Positions 50,075 to 59,906 are shown, numbered from the stretch's first letter. The stretch is DNA of 64,000 bases from UBA1845 sp002338715 (GCA_035344155.1 DAORAL010000026.1:8647-72646), one strand, 5' to 3'. Notes: generated by a model from the letters alone, not told the origin. Program-made: numbers and translations.

Positions 50075-51984
50075 TTCGATTCTCCGTCACTGATGGCGAG
50101 GTCGCTGGCCGCTTGCTTGAGCATGCCGGCATGGGCGTCGGCCATCTCTGCTGCCGGCGTCTCACCCGTAAACATGGCTTTGTGCAGCGGGAACACGTGG
50201 GGCGAAAGCATGACCCCGATCATGTGGAACACGAACACGTGCAATATCGCAAGGTACGCTTCCAGCGTGTGGATCAGGTTGGAGACGGTGAGCATGCGTC
50301 CGCTGACGTAGTGACTCGTCCACGAATTGCCCCACATCAAAATGCCCGTCATGCCCAGGAGCGTGCATCCCCAGAACACGCCGAAGTATTCGAACTTTTC
50401 CTTCAAACCGAAGCGTCCGGGAGCGGGCCGCGTCTTTCGCAAGAAGAACAGGAAGCCCAGAAGGTGCAGCAGTTCCTTCACGTCGGCTGGCGTGACCACC
50501 AGCGGAAGATCGAGCACCGCCCGCATCCAACTGACGTTGCGCCGGCGCTTGTCCTGAATCAAACAATACAGCACGTAGAGAATGTGATAGACCGCACCGA
50601 CAACCAGGATCAATCCGGAATAGCGATGAATCCGTCGGGCCATCGTCAGTCCGCCGAGGGTTTCGATCAGCCACTTCGCCCAGGGATCGCCCGCAAACTT
50701 GATCGGGAAACCCGTCAGGACGAGTGCGGTGAAACAGATGGCGAGGATCCAGTGCTGCACGCGCTGGTGGATACTGAAACGTGAAAGCTTCTGCGTGCCA
50801 TCGGGGTTCTGCTTGATGCGGTTGTTCAGATCGATGTATTCGAAGTGGCGCAGGTTGTGACGCCCAAGCACCAACTGCAACAGCTCCAGCAATTGCAGGA
50901 CTGCCGACGGACCAAACGTGCACATGATCAGCACGACGAACATGCCCGCGATCATGAATTCAATGGACCAGATGGATTGCTTCGGGCTGGTTGTCGTCGC
51001 TGCAACACCGCCCGATGAATCAGAGCGATCATCCGATGACGCCGTCTCGTATCGACTTGGCGTGATTTCCATGTGGACCGCTGCGGCTGTCACCAGCGCA
51101 CCCGCAGCCGGATGGCAGGCATCGCTGCGGCAGGTGTCGGGCAGTTTGCCTTCGTTCGCAGAAGATGCGACCGCATCGTGCGGTTTCATGGTATGGACGT
51201 TTTGCAGTTCACCCACATGGCAATCAAGACAGCCGGCGGTCTCTTCGTCACCAAGAAGCATCGCCTTGCCATGAAAACTCGCGAGGTAGCTCGCGACGGT
51301 ATCGGGCATTTCAAACTCGCGCCGCACGGCTGAATTGCTATGGCACAGCGCGCAACTTCGGGCAAGCTGTTCATGGGTTCGGGCGGGGTGACTTCGCGAG
51401 ACAACGTGCTTGAACGCGAAGGGCGTGTCCTGGGGAAGCCGCTCACCGTGACACACATCGCAACGACTCGTTGAGGCGTCTTCAAAGGCGAAGCGCTTCT
51501 TGTCGCGTCGGAAGGTCGGCTCATCGTGACAAAGCAGGCACGTGGACTGACCTTCACGCAGCGGCGATCCGAGTAACTCGTTGCTTTTCTTGAGCACCTC
51601 GGGCGTGTGGGCTGAGTGCTTGAGCATGTCGGCGATGCTGTCGTGGGCAAACTGCTGCGGCGGTCGATTGGGTGTCACAAGGTGGCACGCGTTGGTGCAG
51701 TCAACCGGCGTCACCGATTGGTGGGGGATGACAGCCACCTGGTCGCGCGGGTGGCAGTCGGTGCATTTCAGGCGGGCGTGCGGACCCAGTTCGCGATCGT
51801 AGTACATCGGATCGACGTGAAAGAGGCGAACGGACTCGCCGTTTTCATCGATTCGCCCCAGGCCCTGATAGCGGTGGCACATCAGGCAGTTTTCGGGGTC
51901 GGCTGCCCGCGCCACCGCCTGTATGCCCAAGGCCCATGCCATCGCGCAAACCGCAATCCATCGTTGATACGTCTTACCGTTCAT
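50071..51984 (-). CDS. Octaheme cytochrome c fused to a membrane cytochrome b (CbcL-like quinone oxidoreductase)
   Basis: A 637-residue protein. The signal MNGKTYQRWIAVCAMAWALG comes first, and a periplasmic part of about 310 residues carries eight motifs: six CXXCH plus CTNACH and CRSDACH with longer spacing. The C-terminal half has five or so membrane helices with histidines expected for heme b (SIHQRVQHWILAICFTALVL, MARRIHRYSGLILVV, VYHILYVLY and LEAYLAILHVFVFHMIG), as in FdnI/HydC. The same fusion type, CbcL, feeds electrons from menaquinol to extracellular respiration in Geobacter. The start at 51984 overlaps the previous gene by 11 bases. Confidence 0.9.
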   Translation of the reverse strand: MNGKTYQRWIAVCAMAWALGIQAVARAADPENCLMCHRYQGLGRIDENGESVRLFHVDPMYYDRELGPHARLKCTDCHPRDQVAVIPHQSVTPVDCTNACHLVTPNRPPQQFAHDSIADMLKHSAHTPEVLKKSNELLGSPLREGQSTCLLCHDEPTFRRDKKRFAFEDASTSRCDVCHGERLPQDTPFAFKHVVSRSHPARTHEQLARSCALCHSNSAVRREFEMPDTVASYLASFHGKAMLLGDEETAGCLDCHVGELQNVHTMKPHDAVASSANEGKLPDTCRSDACHPAAGALVTAAAVHMEITPSRYETASSDDRSDSSGGVAATTTSPKQSIWSIEFMIAGMFVVLIMCTFGPSAVLQLLELLQLVLGRHNLRHFEYIDLNNRIKQNPDGTQKLSRFSIHQRVQHWILAICFTALVLTGFPIKFAGDPWAKWLIETLGGLTMARRIHRYSGLILVVGAVYHILYVLYCLIQDKRRRNVSWMRAVLDLPLVVTPADVKELLHLLGFLFFLRKTRPAPGRFGLKEKFEYFGVFWGCTLLGMTGILMWGNSWTSHYVSGRMLTVSNLIHTLEAYLAILHVFVFHMIGVMLSPHVFPLHKAMFTGETPAAEMADAHAGMLKQAASDLAISDGESK

Positions 51985-52894
51985 GACATGCACCGCAAAT
52001 GTTGTTGCCATACCCACGCATTTTCATCGGGTCGGTCAGGTCGAAGTCGGCCTGCGCACCGCGGGCCAGTGTACTGTTGGGCGCGAACCATCCTGCGCCG
52101 TGCGGATTGTGACAGGTGGAACACGTGATTGTCTGATTCTTCGTCAGAGGAAGATCTGTGACGCGTTGCCGCATCTGGGCAGGCATTTTCGTGCCATGGT
52201 GTCCCGGTTCGAAGAAATCGACGTGTTGCGTATGACACCCAAGACAGATCGACGTTTCATCGTCGATCAGATTCGGTTTGTTTGTTCGCTGCCCCGTTCG
52301 ATCCATCGACACATTGCTGTTGTGGCAGTAGTAGCAGGCGTTCGTCCGCGGCTCGCCGGCATCATCAAGCATGATGTGCGGGTTGAATTTCTCGTGGCTG
52401 CTGTTGTCGACGTGGCAATTGGCACAGAATGCAACCGGGTCGTCGGTGATTCTTCCACGAAGAAATGCCGCATTGCGAGAAGGACGCGAGCGCGTTCGGT
52501 CGCAGGCCAACAACACATCGTGACACGTTAAACAACTGAGCATGCCATCCTGAGCCGGCCAACCTTCTGGCAGATGAATGTCCGGGCTGTCAAATGGACG
52601 GTTGGCTGGGTGCTTCTCGGATTCCGCCCGCACGCCATCATGACACGCGAGACAGTTGGCTGTGACGTCGCGATGGTTCGTCGCTTTCTGCGGTTGACCG
52701 GATGGGTGACACTGCGAACAACCGTTGGGCGACCAGTGGGGGTTGGGGGCTTTGCCGGTTGGCGTCGAGACGACCGTCGAATCATCGGCGCGCAGAAACG
52801 CGATCGGATACACCGCACCCGCAAACAGAACGATGCCCGTTGCGATGGCGAGCGACTTTGCCGCACGCGGTTTCAATGTGCTATTCGTCCCCAT
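51974..52894 (-). CDS. Octaheme c-type cytochrome
   Basis: A 306-residue protein starting at ATG 52894. Residues 14-34 are a hydrophobic signal or anchor (SLAIATGIVLFAGAVYPIAF). Eight CXXCH motifs run from CSQCH to CGACH eight residues before the end. CYYCH and CLGCH have histidines shortly after, as in other bis-His multihemes. It is a periplasmic electron carrier encoded between an NHL lipoprotein and the CbcL-like gene, with both junctions overlapping. Confidence 0.9.
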   Translation of the reverse strand: MGTNSTLKPRAAKSLAIATGIVLFAGAVYPIAFLRADDSTVVSTPTGKAPNPHWSPNGCSQCHPSGQPQKATNHRDVTANCLACHDGVRAESEKHPANRPFDSPDIHLPEGWPAQDGMLSCLTCHDVLLACDRTRSRPSRNAAFLRGRITDDPVAFCANCHVDNSSHEKFNPHIMLDDAGEPRTNACYYCHNSNVSMDRTGQRTNKPNLIDDETSICLGCHTQHVDFFEPGHHGTKMPAQMRQRVTDLPLTKNQTITCSTCHNPHGAGWFAPNSTLARGAQADFDLTDPMKMRGYGNNICGACHER

Positions 52895-54023
52895 GGGATT
52901 CCTTGGTCGCAGTGTCTTTTGCATGCGGGGCAACGGATCGCCCAACCGCTTCGTCGACACCGATCAACACCAACTGCGGTGCGCCCAGCGAATCGGAAAC
53001 GACAAGCCAGTCTGCCGCCTCCGGGTGGCGCGAAAAATTCGGATTACGCGTCATATCAATCGCGTCGCACGCACCCAACGATGCAATTCCCATCGGCAGC
53101 GTCAATCCACCCCAGGCTCCGCGCCGTTCGTGAATCTCCACGACAAAATCGCCAGCCGCATCAAACACGAGGATCGACTGACGGGCTGCATCGGTGACGC
53201 AGATTGATCCGCCGCGCGTCACGCAGACCTGCTTGGGGCGGACGAATTCACCGTTGCCGCGTCCCTTGCGACCGAGTGGCGATTTCGGGCTGCCATCTGC
53301 CGCGAGTCGAAAGACCACGCCCGCCACCGCGTCGGCGACGAGCAGGGTGTTGTCAGCCGTCATCGCCAGTCCCGTCGGCGCAACCATTTTCGGGCTGGCG
53401 CTGGCGGCTGTCATTGGTGGAAGCCAATTGCCTTGATCGATGCTCCATCGGTGGACGGAGTGGCCGGCCAGGTCGCCTACATACAGCGTTCCATTGTGGG
53501 CCAACACGCCGCCCGGTCGAAATTCTCCGCCGGGTGCGATCTGTCCAAGGTAACGTCCTTCAGGATCGTACGAGAGGACCACCTTCAGCGTTGTGTCGGC
53601 CACATAGACATTGCCGATTTCGTCGGTCGTGATATCAACCGGGCATCGCGGGCGTCGCGACGGATCATCAATCCACGAGCGAACGCGCCCGGTTTGAAAA
53701 TCGATCGCGATCACGTCGGGCCGCCCCTGGTCGCAAACCAGCAGTTCATCGCCAACGCGCACGATCCCCTGCGAATTGCGAAGGATCGGGGGAGGGGTGT
53801 CGGCTGGCCCGTATAGAAAGTCTTCGAGCGTCGACGACTTGCGATAGTTCGGCAGCGTCTGCGTCATGTCGCCCAACACGGTCAAAGCGGGCGCGCCGCT
53901 CGATCCAGTGAAGGTCTGCGGGACGAACCATTCGGGTGTTTGCGTCGACGGTGTGCATGCACCGCAGGCGAGCGCGCACGCTGCGCCGACGAACGCGACA
54001 AGTTTACTACCGAAATTCTTCAT
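52881..54023 (-). CDS. NHL-repeat beta-propeller lipoprotein (second in operon)
   Basis: A 380-residue protein starting at ATG 54023. The N-terminus VAFVGAACALACGACTP is a lipoprotein-like signal with an irregular lipobox. NHL repeats include CPVDITTDEIGNVYVADTT, RPGGVLAHNGTLYVGDLAG, APTGLAMTADNTLLVADAV and RPKQVCVTRGGSICVTDAA. It has no heme motif and no catalytic residues I recognise. Placed between the 4-heme and 8-heme cytochromes, it probably acts as a docking scaffold of the conduit. Confidence 0.86.
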   Translation of the reverse strand: MKNFGSKLVAFVGAACALACGACTPSTQTPEWFVPQTFTGSSGAPALTVLGDMTQTLPNYRKSSTLEDFLYGPADTPPPILRNSQGIVRVGDELLVCDQGRPDVIAIDFQTGRVRSWIDDPSRRPRCPVDITTDEIGNVYVADTTLKVVLSYDPEGRYLGQIAPGGEFRPGGVLAHNGTLYVGDLAGHSVHRWSIDQGNWLPPMTAASASPKMVAPTGLAMTADNTLLVADAVAGVVFRLAADGSPKSPLGRKGRGNGEFVRPKQVCVTRGGSICVTDAARQSILVFDAAGDFVVEIHERRGAWGGLTLPMGIASLGACDAIDMTRNPNFSRHPEAADWLVVSDSLGAPQLVLIGVDEAVGRSVAPHAKDTATKESHGDE

Positions 54024-54067
54024 GAAACCGACATTCAAAACGACAACTTTCGAACTACTTCATTGAT

Positions 54068-54850
54068 TTACTTAACATGACACGTCAAACACAACGCGCT
54101 TCGGCGGTTGGATTTGACCAGCAACTTGTCGATCCCCGCGCTGTTGTGCGGATCGTGACACGATACGCATTCCATTCGACCTTCCGGCAGGCGAACCGTA
54201 CCGTCAGCCGTCACAAATGATTCGGGTCGATATTCCCGATTGTTCGACGGATAAGGCACACCGATGGGATGATCGCGCCAGGCGAACCCTTCGGGCACCG
54301 AAAAGCCTTCGCGAACGCCCGCAAGCATTGCGTGGGCTGATCCAATCGTCGACGACGCCACCGTTCCATCGTGGCAACCGAGGCAGATCAGACTCGTCGG
54401 TCCGGGGGTGTAGCGGTCGGGTACGAATGTTTGCCGCTGTCCCTGGATGCGAAACAACTCGACGGCTGGCTCGACATCCTGATCGATGGCGTCGCGATTT
54501 TCCGTATTGTTTTCATCGGTCGCGTCGGTGTTGTTGGTTGGTTTGCGGACGCGAACGGCTTGGACGTGCGGAATGTGGCACGCGGAACATGCATCACCCG
54601 GTCGATGGGTCTCTTCGGAAAAATCATGGACGCTGCCGACCGTTCCGCTCATGTAGTTGGTTTGGGTGCGCGGAGTTTCGCTGCTATGAATTTGAGGGCT
54701 TTGGGTTTCGGTGTCTTGATCGTTGGCGTCGACCACCTTCATGTTGGAATCGGCCATGTCCGAATCGGCGCTCTTTGCCGGTTCGGATTGGCTGCCGTCC
54801 ATCGCGAACAGCGCGACCAAACACATCGATAGCATTGCGAGACTTTTCAT
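54068..54850 (-). CDS. Tetraheme c-type cytochrome with acidic linker
   Basis: A 260-residue protein. The signal MKSLAMLSMCLVALFAMDG leads into a 70-residue Asp/Ser/Thr-rich linker. Four CXXCH motifs follow (CSACH, CLGCH, CVSCH and CLTCH at the extreme C-terminus). The first is followed by IPH and the third by DPH, typical bis-His patterns. A second low-complexity stretch (NNTDATDENNTENRD) sits between hemes 1 and 2. It starts three bases after the 12-heme gene. Confidence 0.88.
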   Translation of the reverse strand: MKSLAMLSMCLVALFAMDGSQSEPAKSADSDMADSNMKVVDANDQDTETQSPQIHSSETPRTQTNYMSGTVGSVHDFSEETHRPGDACSACHIPHVQAVRVRKPTNNTDATDENNTENRDAIDQDVEPAVELFRIQGQRQTFVPDRYTPGPTSLICLGCHDGTVASSTIGSAHAMLAGVREGFSVPEGFAWRDHPIGVPYPSNNREYRPESFVTADGTVRLPEGRMECVSCHDPHNSAGIDKLLVKSNRRSALCLTCHVK

Positions 54851-54853
54851 CGT

Positions 54854-56596
54854 TTAGCGTCCGTATTCAAATCGCACATGGGTCACACCGTGGCACACGA
54901 GGGTGCAACTTCCGCTGTATCGACCCAGGTCTTCGTATTCAACCCGAGCGCCCAACGCGCCGCTGGCCGGCCTGACGATCGAGCGATCAAAGTTGATCAG
55001 GTTGCTGTGGTTGCGACTGCTCGCCCGCATGCGGTTGATGCCGTGCGAATCGTGGCACGCCGAGCACGACGCCCGCCCTTGCGAGACGTGCACGTTGTGC
55101 AGCGGGAAGCTTTCGTCGCCGAGGATGCTGGCTCGATCGTGACATTGATAGCACAAGGCATACGCCCGCGGGCTTTCGGTAACGTACTCATTCGTCGAAT
55201 AGTTGGCTTTGAGCAGCGGGCGATAGATCGATCCGTGCGGTCCATTCACGCCGATCGCCGAACCCTGGCCTGACGTGTCGGAATTGTGGCAATCGGTGCA
55301 GCGCACCATCGACCCGACGCGCCACGGCGAAATCAAACTCACCACATCGTTGTTGTTGCGTGGGGCGATGACCGGGTGATACGAGGGATTGCTCGGTTGG
55401 AACTGCATCCGCGTGTTCACTTCGGTCACGTCGCGCGAGATTGCGGGCCGGGCGTTGCGCGAACCGTTGTCAGCGTGACACTTGAAGCACACTTCGTACT
55501 CGAAGCGGGAATTTTCGACGGGGCGGCCCGATCGATCGATACCCGACACGAAGCGCATCGTCGCGCTGATTTGCCCCAAGCCGGGACGATTGGACTGGCT
55601 GACGATCTGCGACTGGCTGGCGTGCGGATTGTGGCAGTCGGCGCATTCGACATGCTGCTGAGCGAGGCGCGGATCTTCGTCCGGATCGTGTCGGCCAATG
55701 AACCGCTGAACCGGATGGGCGCTGGGTTTGCGAATTTCCGAATCGATGTTCTTCGCCGCGATGCTGCCGTTGTGGCAGTTGAGGCAGTTGTCTTCTTCAC
55801 GACGGAAACGCAGCAGACGCTCCGGTTCGGTCGCGGAGTGAATCTTGTGGCAGTTCGTGCAGGCGTTGTCCGCGACCGTGTGGTAGGGGAGTTTTTCACG
55901 CGGATCGACGCTTCGACCGCTCACCGTCTTGGGGCTCAGCGCGTGGCTGCTCGACTCCCAACCGTTCAAATCATGGCACGACAGGCAGATCGCCGAGCGC
56001 CGGTCGGGAATCCGCAAAAAGTCGCCGAGGCTGTTGTCATGCGGATCGTGACAGGTTGTGCAATGAACTTCGTTGTGGACGCCCATCGGCAGTTCCTTGC
56101 TGATGAGGTCGGGGTTACGCAGTTGGCCATCCTTGTTGAACAGCGCCCGATCGAATCGAAATCCGATGGGGTGATCGTCGGAAAGATCCTGGGTGAGGTC
56201 GGCTGGTCCGGGTGGAATAGTGCGACGACTCATGACGATTGGTTCGTTGGCGGGGCGGCTGGCCACCAGTCCGAGCGCGAGCGCCCCATCGTGACAGCTC
56301 AGGCACATTTTCGACGGACCGCTGGGTTGATCGATGCGGGCGTCGGTGGTGCTGCTTCGGTAGATGCGATAGTGGGTGGGCGGCATCTCGCGATTCCACA
56401 GCGGGGTTTGTCCGGTCGCGTTGTGCGGCGCGTGGCAGAAGATGCAGACCTGTTCTTCAAACAGGGCATGCGCATCGCCCGGACCGCTGACGCTGAGGTC
56501 GTGCGGCGAACCCACCACGCTTTTTTGCGCGAACGCCGGCTGGGCCCATGCGAGCAAACCTGCGACGATCAGAATGTGGCTGATACGTTTTTTCAT
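54854..56596 (-). CDS. Dodecaheme c-type cytochrome
   Basis: A 580-residue protein starting at ATG 56596, with a signal ending QPAFAQ. I count 11 CXXCH motifs plus one CTLVCH (CX3CH) at the C-terminus, 12 hemes in all. The recurring unit CHAPHN, CHDPHD and CHNPHA is the paired-heme pattern of doubled CXXCH cytochromes. In size and heme number it resembles the periplasmic or barrel-embedded cytochromes of porin-cytochrome conduits. Its gene is two places after the barrel gene, as expected for such a complex. Confidence 0.92.
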   Translation of the reverse strand: MKKRISHILIVAGLLAWAQPAFAQKSVVGSPHDLSVSGPGDAHALFEEQVCIFCHAPHNATGQTPLWNREMPPTHYRIYRSSTTDARIDQPSGPSKMCLSCHDGALALGLVASRPANEPIVMSRRTIPPGPADLTQDLSDDHPIGFRFDRALFNKDGQLRNPDLISKELPMGVHNEVHCTTCHDPHDNSLGDFLRIPDRRSAICLSCHDLNGWESSSHALSPKTVSGRSVDPREKLPYHTVADNACTNCHKIHSATEPERLLRFRREEDNCLNCHNGSIAAKNIDSEIRKPSAHPVQRFIGRHDPDEDPRLAQQHVECADCHNPHASQSQIVSQSNRPGLGQISATMRFVSGIDRSGRPVENSRFEYEVCFKCHADNGSRNARPAISRDVTEVNTRMQFQPSNPSYHPVIAPRNNNDVVSLISPWRVGSMVRCTDCHNSDTSGQGSAIGVNGPHGSIYRPLLKANYSTNEYVTESPRAYALCYQCHDRASILGDESFPLHNVHVSQGRASCSACHDSHGINRMRASSRNHSNLINFDRSIVRPASGALGARVEYEDLGRYSGSCTLVCHGVTHVRFEYGR

Positions 56597-57648
56597 CAGA
56601 GCAATTGAAACACCTGCACGCGTCGATTGTAACTGTCGGTCACCCATAGTCTCTGCATTTGATCGATGAACACGCCTGCGGGCAACCAAAACTCGCCAAC
56701 ACCGGTTCCTTCTTCGCCAAACGCCATCAACAACTCGCCCTGCGCGCTGAACGCCTGCACATTTTCAAAGTGCGCGTCCGCCACCCAGATGTTACCCGAT
56801 GCGTCGTAGGCGACACCCTTGGGCAAAGCCAAATCGCCCGCCGCATCGCCCTTGCGCCCAAACATGCCCTTGGGCGAACCATCGAGCGAAAACTGCTGCA
56901 CGCGAAAGTTCAGCGAATCGGCGACGGCCAACGTGTCGTTCGCACCCACCGCGATGTGCGACGGATAATTCAACTGACCCGGTCCCGCACCCGGTGAGCC
57001 GAATTCGCGGGCGACGTTACCGCTTCGATCGAACGCGACCACCTTGTGGGCGGCAGAGTCCACCACATAGCACAGTTGATTCGCGGCGCAATACGCCAGC
57101 GATGCCGGACGCTTTAATTTCCCTTCGCCGATGACGCGACCACCGACCGCCTCTTTGGTCATCGCACCGTTGATGATCGCGACGGCTCCGAGTTTGCTGT
57201 CGGCGATCCACAGGTCATCACCGACCCAGGTCACAGCCACCGGTGATTCGAGTCGTCCGCTTTCCGACCAGCGATCGACGCGGCGATATTTTTTCGCCAC
57301 GAGGTCGAACACGTGGATGCTGTGGTCATTGACGTCAGCCACCGCGACCTTCGATCCATCGCCGCTGACGCAGACGCCCATCGGCGTGACCATCTTAACC
57401 GGAGGCGTCGGCCCGTGAACCAACTCGGTCCAAAACGCTTTTGATGCGTCGTGTCCGAAGTCGTCTTCACCGGTGAGCACGCCGAGATAACGCACGTGCG
57501 ATTTCGCCGGATATTTCGGCCAAGCCGCTCCAGAAACCCCACCGGCCAGCGGATCAAGCGTCTGATGCGAGCAGGCGCCAACCCATGGCATTGTCGCCAG
57601 GGCCGCACAACACATCGTAAGCTGCGATGTTCTCACCGCTCGAATCAT
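56596..57648 (-). CDS. NHL-repeat beta-propeller lipoprotein (first in operon)
   Basis: A 350-residue protein with a signal ending in lipobox WVGAC (Cys26). NHL motifs include TPMGVCVSGDGSKVAVADVND, SPVAVTWVGDDLWIADSKL, RPASLAYCAANQLCYVVDSA, YPSHIAVGANDTLAVADSL and LPKGVAYDASGNIWVADAH, a six-bladed propeller. The lipid anchor should place it on a membrane beside the barrel encoded immediately upstream (4-base overlap). There is no heme motif. Confidence 0.9.
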   Translation of the reverse strand: MIRAVRTSQLTMCCAALATMPWVGACSHQTLDPLAGGVSGAAWPKYPAKSHVRYLGVLTGEDDFGHDASKAFWTELVHGPTPPVKMVTPMGVCVSGDGSKVAVADVNDHSIHVFDLVAKKYRRVDRWSESGRLESPVAVTWVGDDLWIADSKLGAVAIINGAMTKEAVGGRVIGEGKLKRPASLAYCAANQLCYVVDSAAHKVVAFDRSGNVAREFGSPGAGPGQLNYPSHIAVGANDTLAVADSLNFRVQQFSLDGSPKGMFGRKGDAAGDLALPKGVAYDASGNIWVADAHFENVQAFSAQGELLMAFGEEGTGVGEFWLPAGVFIDQMQRLWVTDSYNRRVQVFQLL

Positions 57649-59906
57649 CGAACCCCCCGGCGATTCGAGAACAGATGGCCAAGGTCACGCCGCACCCGCA
57701 CAAACACGCCCAATCCTTCGTCCATGTTGCGATCGATTTCGAGAAGATCGTACTCGACGACCAGTTCGAGCGACAGGTAGTTGCGGGTATACGCGAGGGC
57801 CATCTCTAGATCGACGCCATCGGTGATGCCGTCCACCGAATCGTCTTCGCGGTGGTAGACGGCTGTCGTGTTGAGCGAGGTGTACGGATTCAACTGCCAA
57901 CGATCGGTCACGCCCAGATCAAGCCACCAGACTTGTCGCTTGTCGACGCCGCCTTCGAAGCGGTAGTACGAAAGCTCGCCGGTCAGGTCCAGCGTGTGTT
58001 CGGCGCTGCGAAGCGCGTTCCATCGACCGGTGAGGTGCATCGAATCGTAGGGTTCGATCGTGTCGTCGAAGATTTCCAGTTCGGTGCCCATCCCCCAGCG
58101 ATCTTTTTCGTAACGCACACCGATGCGATGGCGGTGCATGTTGTCGCGGAGCAGGGGGATGTCGTCGTTGCCGTTGGCGTCCTGCGTGCGACTTTCGAAG
58201 TAGTAGTAGGGGGTCCATCCGGAATTGAACGGATGCTCGATGAGCAGGTCGGCGCGGTACGTGTCGATCTTGGCGCTCGTCGAAATGCGATAGCTGTAGT
58301 CGACGTAGACGATGTCGCCTTGATTGATGCGCCCGTCCTGAATGCGGCGGATCAGCACGCGGCCACCCAGCAGCACGAGGTTATAGTCGCGACCCAGAAT
58401 GTAGAGGCGCGTCCGCGTCAGGTCGTGGACGATCACGCTGCCGAGATCGACCGGTCCCTGTCGAAGAACCACCGGGCGGACGTCGTCGAGGGCGTGGGCT
58501 TCGTCGCGTACGATGCGCCGGCCCGAACCGCTGGAACTGCGGGATTGATCGTACCCAACGTTGAGGTTGACGGTCAGCTCGCCGTAATCGTTGGGCTTGC
58601 GATAGGCCACGTCAAACGCGGCGCCGTATTGATCGGTTTCAACGTCGGCATCGACGGCTTCGTTGAGATAAAAACCGTCGAGGGTGATCCGCAAGTCCTT
58701 GGTCGGTTGATACATCGCCTCGAAATCGAATTTGTTGAGATCGACGCGGAGGGCGTATTGATCGTAGCGGTAGAAGCCGTATCGATAGGTCGTGCGGAAC
58801 TTGTCGTTGTGCTTCAAAGTCAGGCGGGTGAAGGCTTCGAATTCATCGCGGGCGAGCGAACCGGCTTCTGTGTTGAGACGCAGAAACGTATCCCACACGT
58901 GTTTCTTGTCGGGCCCGAAGGCGAGTTCGTGCTCCAACCGAAACTCGTCGCGAATGACGTCGAAGTTGTAGTTGCTGCCCTGGTAAGTGTTTTGTTGGTC
59001 TTCGTGTTCGTACCGCAAACGCAGGCGATGTCCGTCGGCGATGTTCCAGGTGGTGTCGGTGTAGAACCTGCGGGTGGTGAGTTCTTCGTCGTCCTCGAGG
59101 CGCTGGTTACCGGTGCGCTCCACGTCGCTGAACGCGAATCCGACTTCGGTTGTAACCGGACCGGTCAGCGCCAACACCGAAACGCCCGATTCGGTGCGCC
59201 GTTCGCGCAGGCTCGATAGAAATCGCCGCACGATTCGATCGTTGCTTCGCCGCACATATGCGTTCATCGAGACCGGTTTCGATTTGAGGACATCCATCGA
59301 AATGTCGAACTCGGTCAGGATGCCCGAATCGGTGTCGTCGTTCTCAAAACCGTAGAGTTCTTCGCGGAAACTGCCTTGCCGCAATCCGATCGAAAAGTCA
59401 GCCGACCAGTCGATCAGGTTTGGGTCGATGATGTCACCGGTCATGCTCAACCCGAATCGTTCGGTGAAGCGCAGATCGCGGTTGCGTTGTTTGGTGTTGC
59501 TGAATGCTCTGTTGAACAGCGGCAGACCTGATACGCTTGAACCGAGACGCGACGAGTTGACCGTGCGCCACTGCGTGTCGGATTCAAATTCAAGATACGC
59601 TGCGTTGAAATTCAGATGAAACCACCCGGGTTTGATGCGCGAAGGCGTTTCGAATTCGCCTGAGTCGCGCTCGTCAGATTCTCTTTCTTCTGTGTCCGCG
59701 GGTTGTGCGGGGGGTTCATCTGAATTCGTCGGCGGAATTTCGGGGTCGCCGGCTGGTGCGTCGTTGGATTGGGTTTCAACGGGTTGCGTTTCGGCGACTT
59801 GGGGGACGACCTCAGGTGTAGCCGGTTCGTCAGCGAGTGCGCGACTGGAAGCGCAAAGAGCCACGAGCACGCAGACCACACGGGTCACGCACACTCGTAA
59901 ACGCAT
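57645..59906 (-). CDS. Large outer-membrane beta-barrel of a porin-cytochrome conduit
   Basis: A 753-residue protein. The start at 59906 gives a signal peptide ending SSRALA; the frame extends to 59945. An acidic Pro/Glu/Thr linker (about 25-85) precedes alternating amphipathic strands with short turns through to the end: DLRFTERFGLSMTGD, HRLRLRYEHEDQQNT, RTTYRYGFYRYDQYALRV and YLSLELVVEYDLLEIDR. The C-terminus is not a classical aromatic ending. No heme or CXXC motif is present, unlike MtrB. By context it is the barrel that would hold a multiheme cytochrome across the outer membrane. Confidence 0.8.
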   Translation of the reverse strand: MRLRVCVTRVVCVLVALCASSRALADEPATPEVVPQVAETQPVETQSNDAPAGDPEIPPTNSDEPPAQPADTEERESDERDSGEFETPSRIKPGWFHLNFNAAYLEFESDTQWRTVNSSRLGSSVSGLPLFNRAFSNTKQRNRDLRFTERFGLSMTGDIIDPNLIDWSADFSIGLRQGSFREELYGFENDDTDSGILTEFDISMDVLKSKPVSMNAYVRRSNDRIVRRFLSSLRERRTESGVSVLALTGPVTTEVGFAFSDVERTGNQRLEDDEELTTRRFYTDTTWNIADGHRLRLRYEHEDQQNTYQGSNYNFDVIRDEFRLEHELAFGPDKKHVWDTFLRLNTEAGSLARDEFEAFTRLTLKHNDKFRTTYRYGFYRYDQYALRVDLNKFDFEAMYQPTKDLRITLDGFYLNEAVDADVETDQYGAAFDVAYRKPNDYGELTVNLNVGYDQSRSSSGSGRRIVRDEAHALDDVRPVVLRQGPVDLGSVIVHDLTRTRLYILGRDYNLVLLGGRVLIRRIQDGRINQGDIVYVDYSYRISTSAKIDTYRADLLIEHPFNSGWTPYYYFESRTQDANGNDDIPLLRDNMHRHRIGVRYEKDRWGMGTELEIFDDTIEPYDSMHLTGRWNALRSAEHTLDLTGELSYYRFEGGVDKRQVWWLDLGVTDRWQLNPYTSLNTTAVYHREDDSVDGITDGVDLEMALAYTRNYLSLELVVEYDLLEIDRNMDEGLGVFVRVRRDLGHLFSNRRGVR

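Noticed and set aside
57852..59219. 455-codon plus-strand frame opposite the barrel gene
   Set aside because: Val/Gly-rich shadow; the minus-strand frame has a signal peptide and beta-strand periodicity, and fits the operon.
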